From positions 1 to 40,491 of the forward strand of contig CANQOZ010000003.1 in NCBI GenBank assembly GCA_947625585.1: a stretch of 40,491 nt of DNA. Reading direction: 5' to 3'. Both the position numbers and the translations under genes were made by a program. Within the stretch, counting starts at the first letter, position 1, and each line of letters starts with the position of its first letter. The stretch comes from an uncultured Eubacteriaceae bacterium. GTDB taxonomy: Bacteria > Bacillota > Clostridia > Eubacteriales > Eubacteriaceae. Under the pieces are notes generated by a model. The model searched no databases and was not told the origin of the DNA. It worked only from the letters and a program-made list of their open reading frames with translations. Below are positions 1 to 10,282 of this stretch, in pieces.

Positions 1-746
1 CCACCGTTGTATCTTAAATCTATTACTAATCCAGTTATTCCCTCACCTAAAAGTTTGTCAAGTTGTTCTTTAAATTGGGTAGGAGTTCCTGAACCAAAAC
101 TAGAAATATAAATATAACCAATCCCATCTAGGTTCTCTCCAGATACAGTACTACTATCAATTTGAGCTCTTTTAAGTTTAAAATCGATTTCCTTTCCATC
201 CCGTTCAACCGTTATTTTGACTTCAGACCCAATTTCTCCTCTAGTTTTAGAAACAACTAAATCAAGATCTTGTCCAACAACATTTTCATCATTAATCTTA
301 ATTATTTTGTCTCCACCCTTTATACCCGCAGTAGCAGCTGGTGTGTTTTCAATGATATCGGTTATAAGTATGTTATTAGGATCTGTTCCATCAATTAAAA
401 CGCCAATACCACCAAAAGTATTAGAGTAAGAGCTAACCATTTCCTCGTATTCAGCTGTTGGATAATATTCAGCATAGTCATCTCCAATATTATCAAACAT
501 CGTTTTAATTAAAGTTTCTCCAAGAGCTCTATTATCAACTTTATTTAAACTTCTCTTGTTGATAATATTATTAAGTTGATTTAACTTAACTACTTCCTCT
601 AAAAATTCTGGAGATGAATTATAAATAACAGCTGTATTTGGAAATCTTAACCATCCTGAAGTGAACAGGTAGATTGATAAAGCATTAGTCAGAATTAATA
701 AAGTTATCCACTTTATTGGATTGCTATATTTTTTCAGTAAATTCAT
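1..746 (-). CDS. S41 family C-terminal processing peptidase with PDZ domain (C-terminus truncated by window edge)
   Basis: Reverse-strand reading from ATG at 746: MNLLKKYSNPIKWITLLILTNALSIYLF (TM anchor), then GGIGVLI...NTPAATAGIKGGDKIIKIN (PDZ) and GEGITGLVIDLRYNGG (S41 core); open through base 1. Absent from the ORF track because it is partial. Confidence 0.88.
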   Translation of the reverse strand, partial: MNLLKKYSNPIKWITLLILTNALSIYLFTSGWLRFPNTAVIYNSSPEFLEEVVKLNQLNNIINKRSLNKVDNRALGETLIKTMFDNIGDDYAEYYPTAEYEEMVSSYSNTFGGIGVLIDGTDPNNILITDIIENTPAATAGIKGGDKIIKINDENVVGQDLDLVVSKTRGEIGSEVKITVERDGKEIDFKLKRAQIDSSTVSGENLDGIGYIYISSFGSGTPTQFKEQLDKLLGEGITGLVIDLRYNG

Positions 747-753
747 GTTTTAG

Positions 754-783
754 ATAAAAAAATCCTAGCAAAAGCTAGGAATT
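754..783 (-). terminator. Intrinsic terminator downstream of the DUF896-methyltransferase gene
   Basis: Minus strand TCCTAGC-TTTT-GCTAGGA followed by TTTTTTT. Confidence 0.8.
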
Positions 784-785
784 GG

Positions 786-1784
786 TTATTTTTGAGCTTC
801 AACACAAATCCAATTTGGATTATCTTCAGTATAGATTCTAATATTTTTAAAGCCAGCCTTTTCAAAACTATCTTTAAATTCTTTCTTTGTTAAAAGATTT
901 TGATTAAACTTTTGAGCAATTAGGTTTTCTTTATAAGTTAATTCTAAATCACCATAAAGTTCAGCTACGATCATACAAGTCCCATTTGGTTTTAGAACCC
1001 TTTTTATCTGTTCTAAACAATTCTGGAATCGTGGCCAAAAATAATAAGATTCAATGGAAACAACAAGGTCGAAAAAGTCATCACCATAAGGTAAATTTTC
1101 AACACTTCCTTTTGTTACTCTAACTTTATCTTCAGTAACCCCTTTTTGATTAAATTCAATTGTTTTTTGAATTGCTAAATCTGAGACATCTATTCCATAG
1201 ATTGTAGCTTTTGGATATCGTTCATGGAGGTTTTTAATGGCTGCTCCACCACCACAACCAATATCTAAAATGGTACTTGGTTTAATGTTTTCATCTTTTA
1301 AGAAGGTCAAGGCCCAATCAGTCAGTCCTTTATGTGAATTATTCATCCTACTAAGCATTTCATCTCCAGCTTGTCCTGTTGGATTAGATGGATTACCTGT
1401 TAGAACTTGACTTAATTGTTCATCAGAAATTTGTTGATTTCTAAACTCTTTCCCCAGTTTGTCGGATATAAAAGCAACTCGTTCCTTTTCTTCATCCGTT
1501 AATTCTTCATTTTCATTTGGAAGGAATTGACTGACTTGAGCTACAGCATCCTGAATATTTTCTTTCGTAATATTATTACCATTTTTTGACGGCTTTACTT
1601 GTTCGACTTCTTCAGCTGGTACTATTTTAATACTGTCTAGTTGAGCTTTTAAGGAATTACGAACATTTCCAATGTATTCTTCATGAAGAGCCTTTCTTTC
1701 CTGCTGTTCTTCCTCTGTTAATCCTTCTTCCTTTTTCTTTTTAGCTAGTTCATTAATTCTATCTAGCTTGTCTTTTGTGATCAT
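786..1784 (-). CDS. DUF896 (YnzC-like) N-terminal domain fused to class I SAM-dependent methyltransferase
   Basis: N-term MITKDKLDRINELAKKKKEEGLTEEEQQERKALHEEYIGNVRNSLKAQLDSI resembles DUF896; C-term ILDIGCGGGAAIKNL...VSIESYYFW...RVLKPNG is a methyltransferase fold. Confidence 0.85.
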   Translation of the reverse strand: MITKDKLDRINELAKKKKEEGLTEEEQQERKALHEEYIGNVRNSLKAQLDSIKIVPAEEVEQVKPSKNGNNITKENIQDAVAQVSQFLPNENEELTDEEKERVAFISDKLGKEFRNQQISDEQLSQVLTGNPSNPTGQAGDEMLSRMNNSHKGLTDWALTFLKDENIKPSTILDIGCGGGAAIKNLHERYPKATIYGIDVSDLAIQKTIEFNQKGVTEDKVRVTKGSVENLPYGDDFFDLVVSIESYYFWPRFQNCLEQIKRVLKPNGTCMIVAELYGDLELTYKENLIAQKFNQNLLTKKEFKDSFEKAGFKNIRIYTEDNPNWICVEAQK

Positions 1785-1787
1785 TTT

Positions 1788-3056
1788 TTATTCCTTATAC
1801 AATAAATTGTTATCTTTTAACCTTTGTAGACCAAGTAATAAACCTAACTTACCATGTGGATAAGTTATTCCACCTTGATAATAAACAATATAGGGTTCCC
1901 TTATTGGAGCATCTGCACTTAACTCTATTGAACTTCCTGCAATAAACGAACCAGCTGCCATAATAACTTGGTCTTGATATCCTGGCATATCCCATGGCTC
2001 CGGAGTTACAAAAGAATCAACTGGAGCTGCTTCTTGAATAGCTCTACAAAAAACTTTAACCTTTTCAGGATCTAAAAGTTTTATACTTTGAATAATATCA
2101 CTTCGGTTATCATTTGGTTCAGGACATACTTCATAACCAAGCTTTTCAAAAGCTTTAGAAGTTAAAATAGCAGATTTCAAAGCATTAACAGTTACAACTG
2201 GAGCTTGAAACAATCCCTGTAATACTGTTTTTGCCCATGTCATTGTAGCACCAGTTTCACCTGCTACACCTGGCGCAGCTAATCTAGCAGCACTATTTTC
2301 TACTAAATCTTTTCTACCACTGACATAACCTCCTGTTGGAGCTAAACCACCACCTGGATTCTTAATTAGAGAGCCAGCTATTAAATCTACTCCTATATCA
2401 GACGGTTCTTTAATATCCAAGAATTCTCCATAACAATTATCCATAAAGATAATAACATTCGGATATTTTTCTTTAATTTTATTGATAATTTCTTTTAAAT
2501 AATCTAAATTAAAAGCTTTTCGCCAACTATAACCAGTTGATCGTTGTATATAGATCAATTTCGTTTTATCAGAAATGGTTTTTAAAACTTTATCTATATC
2601 AATTAAATTATCTTTTAATGGTATTTCTTTATAAGAAACCTTTAAATCAGCTAAAGTACCTGTTCCAGTCAATTTTTCACTATTAATAAAGGTTTTAACC
2701 GTTTCATATGGAGGTCCAGAGATTGAAATTATTTCATCTCCGGGAAAAAGATTTCCATATAAGGCACAAGCAATTGCATGAGTTCCTGAAGAAATGTGTG
2801 GTCGAACTAGTGATTTATCAGTTCGAAATATTTTAGAGAAAATCTCTTCTATTATTTCTCTACCTTGATCGCCATATCCATAGCCTGTCGCTGGAAGGAA
2901 ATGTCGTTCGGATAAACCACACTCCTGCATTGCTTTAATCACTCGGAATTGGTTTTCTTCCGCTAATTTATCAAGTTTTTTAAAATTCTCTGCTACTTCT
3001 AATTCTGAATTAGTAACTAATGTTTTTATATCTTGGTCAATATCAAAGTTGTTCAA
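1788..3056 (-). CDS. Methionine gamma-lyase family / aluminium resistance protein family PLP enzyme
   Basis: 422 aa; ATGYGYGDQGREIIEEIF, SGTHAIACALYGNLFPGDE, FMDNCYGEF and DLIAGSLIKNPGGGLAPTGGY are typical of the family (YnbB-like). Confidence 0.88.
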   Translation of the reverse strand: MNNFDIDQDIKTLVTNSELEVAENFKKLDKLAEENQFRVIKAMQECGLSERHFLPATGYGYGDQGREIIEEIFSKIFRTDKSLVRPHISSGTHAIACALYGNLFPGDEIISISGPPYETVKTFINSEKLTGTGTLADLKVSYKEIPLKDNLIDIDKVLKTISDKTKLIYIQRSTGYSWRKAFNLDYLKEIINKIKEKYPNVIIFMDNCYGEFLDIKEPSDIGVDLIAGSLIKNPGGGLAPTGGYVSGRKDLVENSAARLAAPGVAGETGATMTWAKTVLQGLFQAPVVTVNALKSAILTSKAFEKLGYEVCPEPNDNRSDIIQSIKLLDPEKVKVFCRAIQEAAPVDSFVTPEPWDMPGYQDQVIMAAGSFIAGSSIELSADAPIREPYIVYYQGGITYPHGKLGLLLGLQRLKDNNLLYKE

Positions 3057-3065
3057 ATTTTTCTC

Positions 3066-3090
3066 TTAAAAAAATCCCTTAACAGGGATT
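3066..3090 (-). terminator. Intrinsic terminator between msrA and the PLP-enzyme gene
   Basis: Minus strand AATCCCT-GTTA-AGGGATT followed by TTTTT. Confidence 0.7.
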
Positions 3091-3096
3091 AAATTA

Positions 3097-3615
3097 TTAT
3101 TTCATCTTTTTATCAAGGTAACTACCCTCTTGAGTTTGAGGTATTGGAATATGACAATAACCATAAGGATTCTTTAAAAGATAATCCTGATGATATTCTT
3201 CTGCTGGATAGAAATTAGCTAATGGTAAAACTTCAACTTGAACTTTTCTACCACTTCTATCAACAATTTGTTTTAGTACATCTAAAATAATAGGAACTTC
3301 TCTTTGACTCGTGTAATAAATTCCTGTACGGTATTGAGTTCCAACATCATTACCCTGACGATTCAAACTAAACGGATCAATAATCTTAAAGAAATGGTCT
3401 AATAATTCTTTTAAAGAAATCACATCCGAATTAAACGTAACTTCAACAGCTTCAGCTGCATTTGTGATACCGGTGCAAACTTGTTCATAAGAAGGATTTG
3501 GGTTTTTACTGTTTGCATATCCGACTACTGTATTTTCAACGCCTTTAATAGCTTGGAAATACCTTTCAACACCCCAAAAGCATCCCCCTGCAAAGACAAT
3601 TTTTTCTAAACTCAT
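3097..3615 (-). CDS. msrA: Peptide-methionine (S)-S-oxide reductase
   Basis: GGCFWGVERYFQ active-site motif, GNDVGTQYRTGIYY, EYHQDYLLKNPYGYCH. Confidence 0.96.
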   Translation of the reverse strand: MSLEKIVFAGGCFWGVERYFQAIKGVENTVVGYANSKNPNPSYEQVCTGITNAAEAVEVTFNSDVISLKELLDHFFKIIDPFSLNRQGNDVGTQYRTGIYYTSQREVPIILDVLKQIVDRSGRKVQVEVLPLANFYPAEEYHQDYLLKNPYGYCHIPIPQTQEGSYLDKKMK

Positions 3616-3661
3616 TTTACTAACCTCATTTCAATACTTTATTTACCCAGTAAATTACTAT

Positions 3662-4567
3662 TTAGTTGCTAAATTTTTGAATTCTTGAGTCTTTTCGAAA
3701 CCAAGTTAGCTGTCTTTTTGCAAAATGTCGTGTATTACGTTTCAAAATTCGAATAGCTTCGTCTTTATCTATTTTCCCATCAAAATAGTCAAAAAATTCT
3801 TTATAACCAATGGCCTGCATACTTGGTAAGGATCGATCGTACTTTTGGTCAAGTTTTTTTACTTCATCTATTAGACCTAAATCAATCATTTTATCAACAC
3901 GCTGATCTATTCTGTCATAGAGAATCTCTCTAGGATAATCAGGCATTAAAATAATAGGATTGTAATCTAATTCTTTAGATTTCCCTTCTCTATCGAAATC
4001 GGACTTCTTTCTTCCTGTTACTTTAAAAATTTCTAAAGCTCGTATGACTCGTTTAACATTATTTGGATGGATAATTTTAGCACTTTCCGGATCAACTTTT
4101 AATAACTCTTTATAAAGTTCAGCTTTACCTGATTGAGTTTTACTGATCTCTTCTAATTCCTTTCGGATTTGTTCATCTGTATTCTCTTTATCTAGTGAAT
4201 ATGGAAGTGTTAAAGCATTAATATACAAACCTGTTCCACCACAGATAATTGGAACTTTATCATTTTCTAAAAAGCTACTTATTATTTTTGAACTATCCTG
4301 ATAATAGTCTGCCACAGAATAAGGTTCATCTGGACTTAGAAAGTCGATCATATGATGTTTAACAAGCTTTTGTTCCTCAATTGTAGGTTTAGCAGTTCCA
4401 ATATCCATTTCTTTGTAAATAGCCATTGAATCTGCTGAAATGATCTCAGTATCTAAGTCTTGAGCTAGTTTTATTGCTAAATCAGTTTTACCACTAGCAG
4501 TTGGACCAACTATAAATGGAATATTTGGTTTATCAGACGACACGTTTAAATAATTTCTCAAGTTCAT
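3662..4567 (-). CDS. miaA: tRNA dimethylallyltransferase
   Basis: VGPTASGKTDLAIKLA, DIGTAKP, GGTGLYINAL. ORF track starts at 4600; internal Met at 4567 (MNLRNYLN) is the more likely start. Confidence 0.95.
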   Translation of the reverse strand: MNLRNYLNVSSDKPNIPFIVGPTASGKTDLAIKLAQDLDTEIISADSMAIYKEMDIGTAKPTIEEQKLVKHHMIDFLSPDEPYSVADYYQDSSKIISSFLENDKVPIICGGTGLYINALTLPYSLDKENTDEQIRKELEEISKTQSGKAELYKELLKVDPESAKIIHPNNVKRVIRALEIFKVTGRKKSDFDREGKSKELDYNPIILMPDYPREILYDRIDQRVDKMIDLGLIDEVKKLDQKYDRSLPSMQAIGYKEFFDYFDGKIDKDEAIRILKRNTRHFAKRQLTWFRKDSRIQKFSN

Positions 4568-6314
4568 ATTTTGACCTTTGTTGAATAACTGGTCTACCAT
4601 GTGGACAAGTATAAGGGTTTTCTAATTTATCTAGGTTTCTTAAAAGTTCTTTAATTTCTTCCAATTCTAAAACATTTCCACCCTTTACTGCAGCCTTACA
4701 GGACATTGAAATTACCTTTTCTAATCCATATTCAGGCTTTTCTAAACTTTGTTTACTGTAATAATTTAGTAACGGAATAATCAAATCCACTGGTTGCTGA
4801 ATATTTAAAATAACCGGTACTGATTTAACCGTTATTCCATTATTATCTATTTCAGTTATAAAACCAAACTTATCCAACTTTTCTTTATAATTTAAATAAT
4901 CCTCTAATTCCTTCTTAGTTAGTTCAACTGACTGTGGAAGAATTATTTGTGAGTCAAAAGTTTCTTTACCCTTAAAATGTTTAGAATAAGCTTCATAAAG
5001 AGTAGCTTCATGAGCTGCATGTTGATCAATAATAAAGACTACATCATCATCTTCAACAAGAATATAGGTATTAAAGAGAACACCAATAATATTACAGTTT
5101 GAAAACCTTGGTCTATGATAGTTAGTTTCAATTACCTTTACATTTGTATTTTCACTAACATTATTATTTATAAATTCTTCTTGAACCGGTTGTTTGGCTG
5201 GACTATCCTGATGGAATTGAGGTGATAAATCGAAATTCTCCTGAGTTGCTGAATAAAATTCATCATTTTTAACAACTTCAACCTCATCAATTTCAGTCTT
5301 ATTAACTTCAATAAACTTTGGGACAAGATCAAGATTCTCTAAAACTTCCCTAATACATTGTCTAAACAATAAAGTCACTAAAGTTTTATTTAAAATATTA
5401 ATTTCTGTTTTTTGTGGATGAACATTTACATCTAGCATATAAGAAGGAAGTTCAACGAATATAATTCCACTTGGATATTGGTGCTTCATTAACTTACCTT
5501 CCCATTCCTCTTCGTAAGCTCTTGAGAGAATAGGACTCTTTACATAACGATTATTAATGAAAAATATTTGATTATCTCTATAGCTTCGTCTAGCATCAAG
5601 ATCCCCTATAAGACCATAAATTTTCATTGGAGCATTTTCAGTTTCAAATGTATAAAGGTGTTTTGAAAATTGTGGTCCAAAAATAATATAAGCAGTATCT
5701 TTTAGAGAACCATTTCCATAAGTTGTAAAGATCTCCTTGTCATTATTATGATAAGAGAATGAAATCTCAGGATGAGATAATGCTAGTTTTTCAACAATAT
5801 CCCTTATATATTGTTCTTCACGTTTATCACTTTTTAGAAATTTATATCTAGCTGGAACTGATTCAAATAAGTCAGTGACAACTATTTCTGTACCTGTTTC
5901 AAATGGAATGACTGTCTGGTTTATTATTTCGTTATTTTCTATAAAAGACTGCGAACCTAAATCTTCTTCTTTATTTTTAGTTGTTATTTTAACTTTGGCA
6001 ACAGAAGCTATTGAAGAAAGAGCTTCGCCTCTAAAACCCATTGTTTCTAAACTTTCTAAGTCATCTAGAAAACTTAGTTTTGAAGTAGCATGACGTTTAA
6101 AAGCTAATGGAATTTCATTATAAGCAATACCTTCACCGTTATCGCTTACAAGTATTTCCTTCTTACCACCATTTTTAATTGAAACATTTATTTTATTAGC
6201 TCCAGCATCAATTGAATTCTCAACTAATTCTTTTACGATTGAAGATGGTTGAACTATAACTTCCCCAGCTGCGATTTGATTAATTACTTCCTGGTTAAGT
6301 GTTTTAATTTTCAT
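4533..6314 (-). CDS. mutL: DNA mismatch repair protein MutL
   Basis: NQIAAGEVIVQPSSIVKELVENSIDAGA, GFRGEALSSI; C-terminal DQHAAHEATLYE matches the DQHA(X)2E(X)4E endonuclease motif; CPHGRP near C-term. Confidence 0.97.
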   Translation of the reverse strand: MKIKTLNQEVINQIAAGEVIVQPSSIVKELVENSIDAGANKINVSIKNGGKKEILVSDNGEGIAYNEIPLAFKRHATSKLSFLDDLESLETMGFRGEALSSIASVAKVKITTKNKEEDLGSQSFIENNEIINQTVIPFETGTEIVVTDLFESVPARYKFLKSDKREEQYIRDIVEKLALSHPEISFSYHNNDKEIFTTYGNGSLKDTAYIIFGPQFSKHLYTFETENAPMKIYGLIGDLDARRSYRDNQIFFINNRYVKSPILSRAYEEEWEGKLMKHQYPSGIIFVELPSYMLDVNVHPQKTEINILNKTLVTLLFRQCIREVLENLDLVPKFIEVNKTEIDEVEVVKNDEFYSATQENFDLSPQFHQDSPAKQPVQEEFINNNVSENTNVKVIETNYHRPRFSNCNIIGVLFNTYILVEDDDVVFIIDQHAAHEATLYEAYSKHFKGKETFDSQIILPQSVELTKKELEDYLNYKEKLDKFGFITEIDNNGITVKSVPVILNIQQPVDLIIPLLNYYSKQSLEKPEYGLEKVISMSCKAAVKGGNVLELEEIKELLRNLDKLENPYTCPHGRPVIQQRSKYELEKLFKRVV

Positions 6315-8904
6315 TGCTTATTGCTTTTAATTCATAAAGTAGTGAATGAGCCTCCCTTGGAGTTAGGTTGTCCGGATCAATAGATTTTAATCTTTCTTCT
6401 AATTCACTTGGTTGAGGTTGATAATTAAAGATACTAACCTGATCGGCATTGAAGTTTTGTTGAACAGAACCCGGCGTGTTTAAGTTATTTTCTTCTAACT
6501 TAGCAAGAATTTTATTGGCTCTATTTAAAACTCTCTTTGGAAATCCCGCAAGTTTAGCGACTTCAACGCCATAACTTTGGTCTGCTTTACCTTTTTGAAT
6601 TTTCCGCAAAAAAACCACACCATCTTTAGTCTCTTTAGCTCTTATGTTGTAATTAACAAAACCATTTGTAGCTTCTAACTCGGTTAACTCATGATAATGA
6701 GTTGCAAAAAGTGTTTTTATATTCCTTTTTAAAAGATCTTCACAAACTGCCCAAGCTATAGATATCCCATCAAAGGTAGATGTCCCACGTCCAACTTCAT
6801 CTAAAATAACTAAACTCTTTTCAGTAGCATTTTTTAAAATATTACTAACTTCACTCATTTCAACCATAAAGGTACTTTGACCAGTAGCTATGTCATCAGA
6901 TGCACCAACTCTAGTAAAAATCCTATCGACGATTCCAATTTCAGCTTTATCAGCTGGAACAAATGATCCAATTTGTGCCATTAATACTATTAACGCACTT
7001 TGACGAATATAGGTTGATTTTCCTGCCATATTAGGTCCGGTGATTAATATTAATTTTTCATCATCTGAAAAGTTAGTATTGTTGGATATAAAATAGTTCC
7101 GTCCAATAAAATCTTCTATTACAGGATGTCTACCATTTTCAATTTTAATTCCGTATCCATCTGTGATCTCTGGACGGACATAATGGTTTATTCTAGCAAT
7201 TTCAGAAAATGACTGAAAAACATCTAGTTTTGAACAAATTTTTGCAACGTCTTGAATTCGCTTGATTTGTTCTTTTACCTTTTCAATAATTTCGTTGTAT
7301 AATTTGGCTTCAAGTTTATCCATATTCTCCTGAGCATCATTTATTTTCTCCTCTAACTTTTTAAGTTCAGGAGTAAAATAACGCTCGGCATTAACTAAAG
7401 TTTGTTTTCTAATATACCGATCTGGAACAAGATCCTTTTTACCATTCGGGACTTCAATAAAATAGCCAAATACTTTATTATATTTAACTTTCAAATTCGG
7501 AATACCAGTAGCTTCCTTTTCATTCGTTTCGATCTTATCTAACCATTCTTTCCCATTTTCTGTTGCGGCACGAAACGAATCAAATTGAGCATTGTAACCT
7601 CTTTTGATTTTTATAGTCTTACCAAAAGGTTTTGATTCAAAATCATCATTGATACTTTGTTCTAAAAGATCATAAATATCAACTAATCTATCCTGATCTT
7701 TAAAATCTTCTTTAATTTTAATTAAATCCGAATTTTGGATTAAATCTGTTAACTTAGAGAAAGAATCTATTGACTGTTTAAGTGAGATAAAGTCAGCAGG
7801 TACAACTGTTCCATAATTTATTTTTGAACAAATTCGTTCTAAATCATAAATGTTAGATAAGTGTTTTGAGATCTCATCTGAAAGTTCTTTATTACTAAAA
7901 AGTTCCTCTGTTCTATCAAGCCTATTATTAATTTCGTCTTTATCAAGTAGAGGAGCTTCTAATAGTGATGTTAACAAACGACTCCCGGCAGCAGTTTTTG
8001 TTTTATCTAAAATACTTAATAGACTTCCCTTCTTCTCCCCACTACGAATTGTTCTTGTTAATTCAAGATTTCTAATTGTTGAACTATCTAAACTCATAAC
8101 ATCATTTGTTTCATTTATAGTTAACGAGTTTAAATGTTTAATGTCCTGTTTTTGAGTTTCATCGATATAATTTAGGAGAGCACCAGCAGCCCGTTGTGAA
8201 CTAAACTTATTTTGTAATCCTAAACTTTCAACGGAAAAAACGTTGAACTGTTTACAGAGTCGATCTTGAGCTTTCTTTAATTCAAAATACTTGGTAGCAA
8301 CAGGTTGTGAAAAGAAGCTAAAACGTTTCTTTAATTCATCTAAAACAAAGGTATCTTCAAAAAAGTTAGGATGAATTAAAATTTCAGAAGGATTAAAACG
8401 ACTCAATTGAGTCATCAAAAACTCCAGAGGATCATTTCCATTGTATTCTGTAACTGAAAAGTCTCCAGTTGATAAATCTAAAAATGCACAACCTATATTC
8501 TTACGTTTATCACCATATAGAGACATTAAAAAGTTATTCGCTTGAGGATCTAGAAAATTATTATCAACCATAGTCCCAGGTGAGACTACCCTAACAACAT
8601 CACGTTTAACTAATCCTTTTACTAAATTTGGATCTTCTAGCTGTTCACAAATTGCTACTTTATATCCCTTTTCAATTAGCTTAGCGATGTAACTTTCTGC
8701 AGAATGATAAGGAACTCCACACATTGGAGCTTTTTCATCAAGTCCGCAGTTTTTTCCAGTTAAAGTAAGTTCAAGTTCTTTTGATGCTAAGATTGCATCA
8801 TCAAAGAACATTTCATAAAAATCACCTGCTCGAAAAAACATAATGGCATCTTGAACCTTATCATGAATTTCAAGATATTGTAGCATCATGGGTGTTAATC
8901 CCAT
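6304..8904 (-). CDS. mutS: DNA mismatch repair protein MutS
   Basis: TPMMLQYLEIHDKVQDAIMFFRAGDFYEMF, ITGPNMAGKSTYIRQ, DEVGRGTSTFDG, ATHYHELT. Confidence 0.98.
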   Translation of the reverse strand: MGLTPMMLQYLEIHDKVQDAIMFFRAGDFYEMFFDDAILASKELELTLTGKNCGLDEKAPMCGVPYHSAESYIAKLIEKGYKVAICEQLEDPNLVKGLVKRDVVRVVSPGTMVDNNFLDPQANNFLMSLYGDKRKNIGCAFLDLSTGDFSVTEYNGNDPLEFLMTQLSRFNPSEILIHPNFFEDTFVLDELKKRFSFFSQPVATKYFELKKAQDRLCKQFNVFSVESLGLQNKFSSQRAAGALLNYIDETQKQDIKHLNSLTINETNDVMSLDSSTIRNLELTRTIRSGEKKGSLLSILDKTKTAAGSRLLTSLLEAPLLDKDEINNRLDRTEELFSNKELSDEISKHLSNIYDLERICSKINYGTVVPADFISLKQSIDSFSKLTDLIQNSDLIKIKEDFKDQDRLVDIYDLLEQSINDDFESKPFGKTIKIKRGYNAQFDSFRAATENGKEWLDKIETNEKEATGIPNLKVKYNKVFGYFIEVPNGKKDLVPDRYIRKQTLVNAERYFTPELKKLEEKINDAQENMDKLEAKLYNEIIEKVKEQIKRIQDVAKICSKLDVFQSFSEIARINHYVRPEITDGYGIKIENGRHPVIEDFIGRNYFISNNTNFSDDEKLILITGPNMAGKSTYIRQSALIVLMAQIGSFVPADKAEIGIVDRIFTRVGASDDIATGQSTFMVEMSEVSNILKNATEKSLVILDEVGRGTSTFDGISIAWAVCEDLLKRNIKTLFATHYHELTELEATNGFVNYNIRAKETKDGVVFLRKIQKGKADQSYGVEVAKLAGFPKRVLNRANKILAKLEENNLNTPGSVQQNFNADQVSIFNYQPQPSELEERLKSIDPDNLTPREAHSLLYELKAISNEN

Positions 8905-8905
8905 T

Positions 8906-10282
8906 TTATTCCTCCACTAGAGTTCCAATCATAGAATAGGGTCCTGGTTTATTAATTTTAACGGATACAATCTCTCCGATTAAATCCTGACTTCCTTCAA
9001 AATGAACTAACTTATTAGTTTCCGTTCTACCCGATAATTTACTTTTGTCTTTTTGACTAACTTCTTCAACTAAAACTTTCTCTATTTTATCTTGATAATG
9101 ATCATTTTGGTTTTGAGCAAGCTCTTTTAACTTATCTAGTAATCTTGTTATTCTTTCGTGTTTTACTTCCTCATCTATCTGATCTTCCATATCTGCAGCA
9201 ATAGTTCCAGGACGTTTTGAATATATGAAAGAAAAAGCATTGTCAAATTGTGCTTGTTCAACTAAATCTAGAGTGTCTTGAAAATCTTCTTCTGTTTCAC
9301 CAGGAAATCCAACAATAATATCTGTAGTAATAGCAATTCCTGGAATTTCCTTTTTAATTTTCTTCACTAATTCAATAGCTTCTTCTTTAGTATAGTGACG
9401 GTTCATTTTACTTAAAATTCGAGATGAACCAGATTGAAGTGCCAAATGGATAGCTGGCATAACTTTATCTAGATCACGAATTGCAGCTATTAAATTATCA
9501 GTAAAATCTTTTGGGTTTGAGGACATAAAACGAATTCGTTCTAAATCTTCTATTTTATTTAATTCTTTCAAAAGATTTGGGAAATTTATATCTTCTGCTA
9601 AATCATTACCATAAGAGTTTACATTTTGGCCTAATAAGGTAACTTCTTTAGTTCCAGATTGAGCTAATTCTGTTACTTCTTTAATAATATCTTCAGGATT
9701 TCTGCTTCGCTCTCTTCCACGAACATATGGAACAATACAATAAGTACAAAAATTATTACATCCCTGCATTATCGTTACATAACTCTTAAATGGGAATTTA
9801 TGAGAAACAGGAACGGTTTCATCAAAGTCGCTTTCCTTGTCAGTGATATCAACAATTCTTTCATGAGTTGTTTGGAAGTTTGTTAAAATCTGGGGAAATT
9901 TATTTAAATTATGAGTTCCGAAGATAATATCAACTTCTGGATGTTTATCAAGTAAATAATTAACGTTCTCTTCTTGTTGCATCATACAACCACAAACAGC
10001 TAAAATTAAATCCGGATTCTTTCTTTTTAAAGTTTTAATTGCACCAATATTTCCGAAAGCACGCTGATCCGCAGTTTGACGAACACTACAGGTATTGATG
10101 ATGATAATATCGGAACTATTCATTTCATCATTTTTAGTATAACCCATCTGCTCTAACATCCCAGCTAGTTTTTCAGAGTCGTTTTCATTCATCTGACAAC
10201 CAAATGTCACTATATGATATGATTTTTGAGGTTTTTTTATATTTTTTAATTGTTGTTTATTTATATCTATACTATTTTTCAT
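8906..10282 (-). CDS. miaB: tRNA-2-methylthio-N6-dimethylallyladenosine synthase
   Basis: TFGCQMNENDSEKLAGML, CNNFCTYCIVPYVRGRERSR radical SAM cluster, C-terminal TRAM-like region. Confidence 0.96.
   Translation of the reverse strand: MKNSIDINKQQLKNIKKPQKSYHIVTFGCQMNENDSEKLAGMLEQMGYTKNDEMNSSDIIIINTCSVRQTADQRAFGNIGAIKTLKRKNPDLILAVCGCMMQQEENVNYLLDKHPEVDIIFGTHNLNKFPQILTNFQTTHERIVDITDKESDFDETVPVSHKFPFKSYVTIMQGCNNFCTYCIVPYVRGRERSRNPEDIIKEVTELAQSGTKEVTLLGQNVNSYGNDLAEDINFPNLLKELNKIEDLERIRFMSSNPKDFTDNLIAAIRDLDKVMPAIHLALQSGSSRILSKMNRHYTKEEAIELVKKIKKEIPGIAITTDIIVGFPGETEEDFQDTLDLVEQAQFDNAFSFIYSKRPGTIAADMEDQIDEEVKHERITRLLDKLKELAQNQNDHYQDKIEKVLVEEVSQKDKSKLSGRTETNKLVHFEGSQDLIGEIVSVKINKPGPYSMIGTLVEE

Noticed and set aside
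217-429. ORF-track entry, 70 aa on + strand
   Set aside because: Antisense to the well-supported S41/PDZ protease reading frame; no plausible protein signature.
5875-6093. ORF-track + strand ORF inside mutL (likewise 7850-8155 in mutS, 11258-11440, 31952-32470, 29303-29512, 29766-29951 and 27749-27982)
   Set aside because: All overlap strongly supported minus-strand genes in antisense; low-complexity Ser/Leu/Ile-rich translations typical of spurious ORFs.
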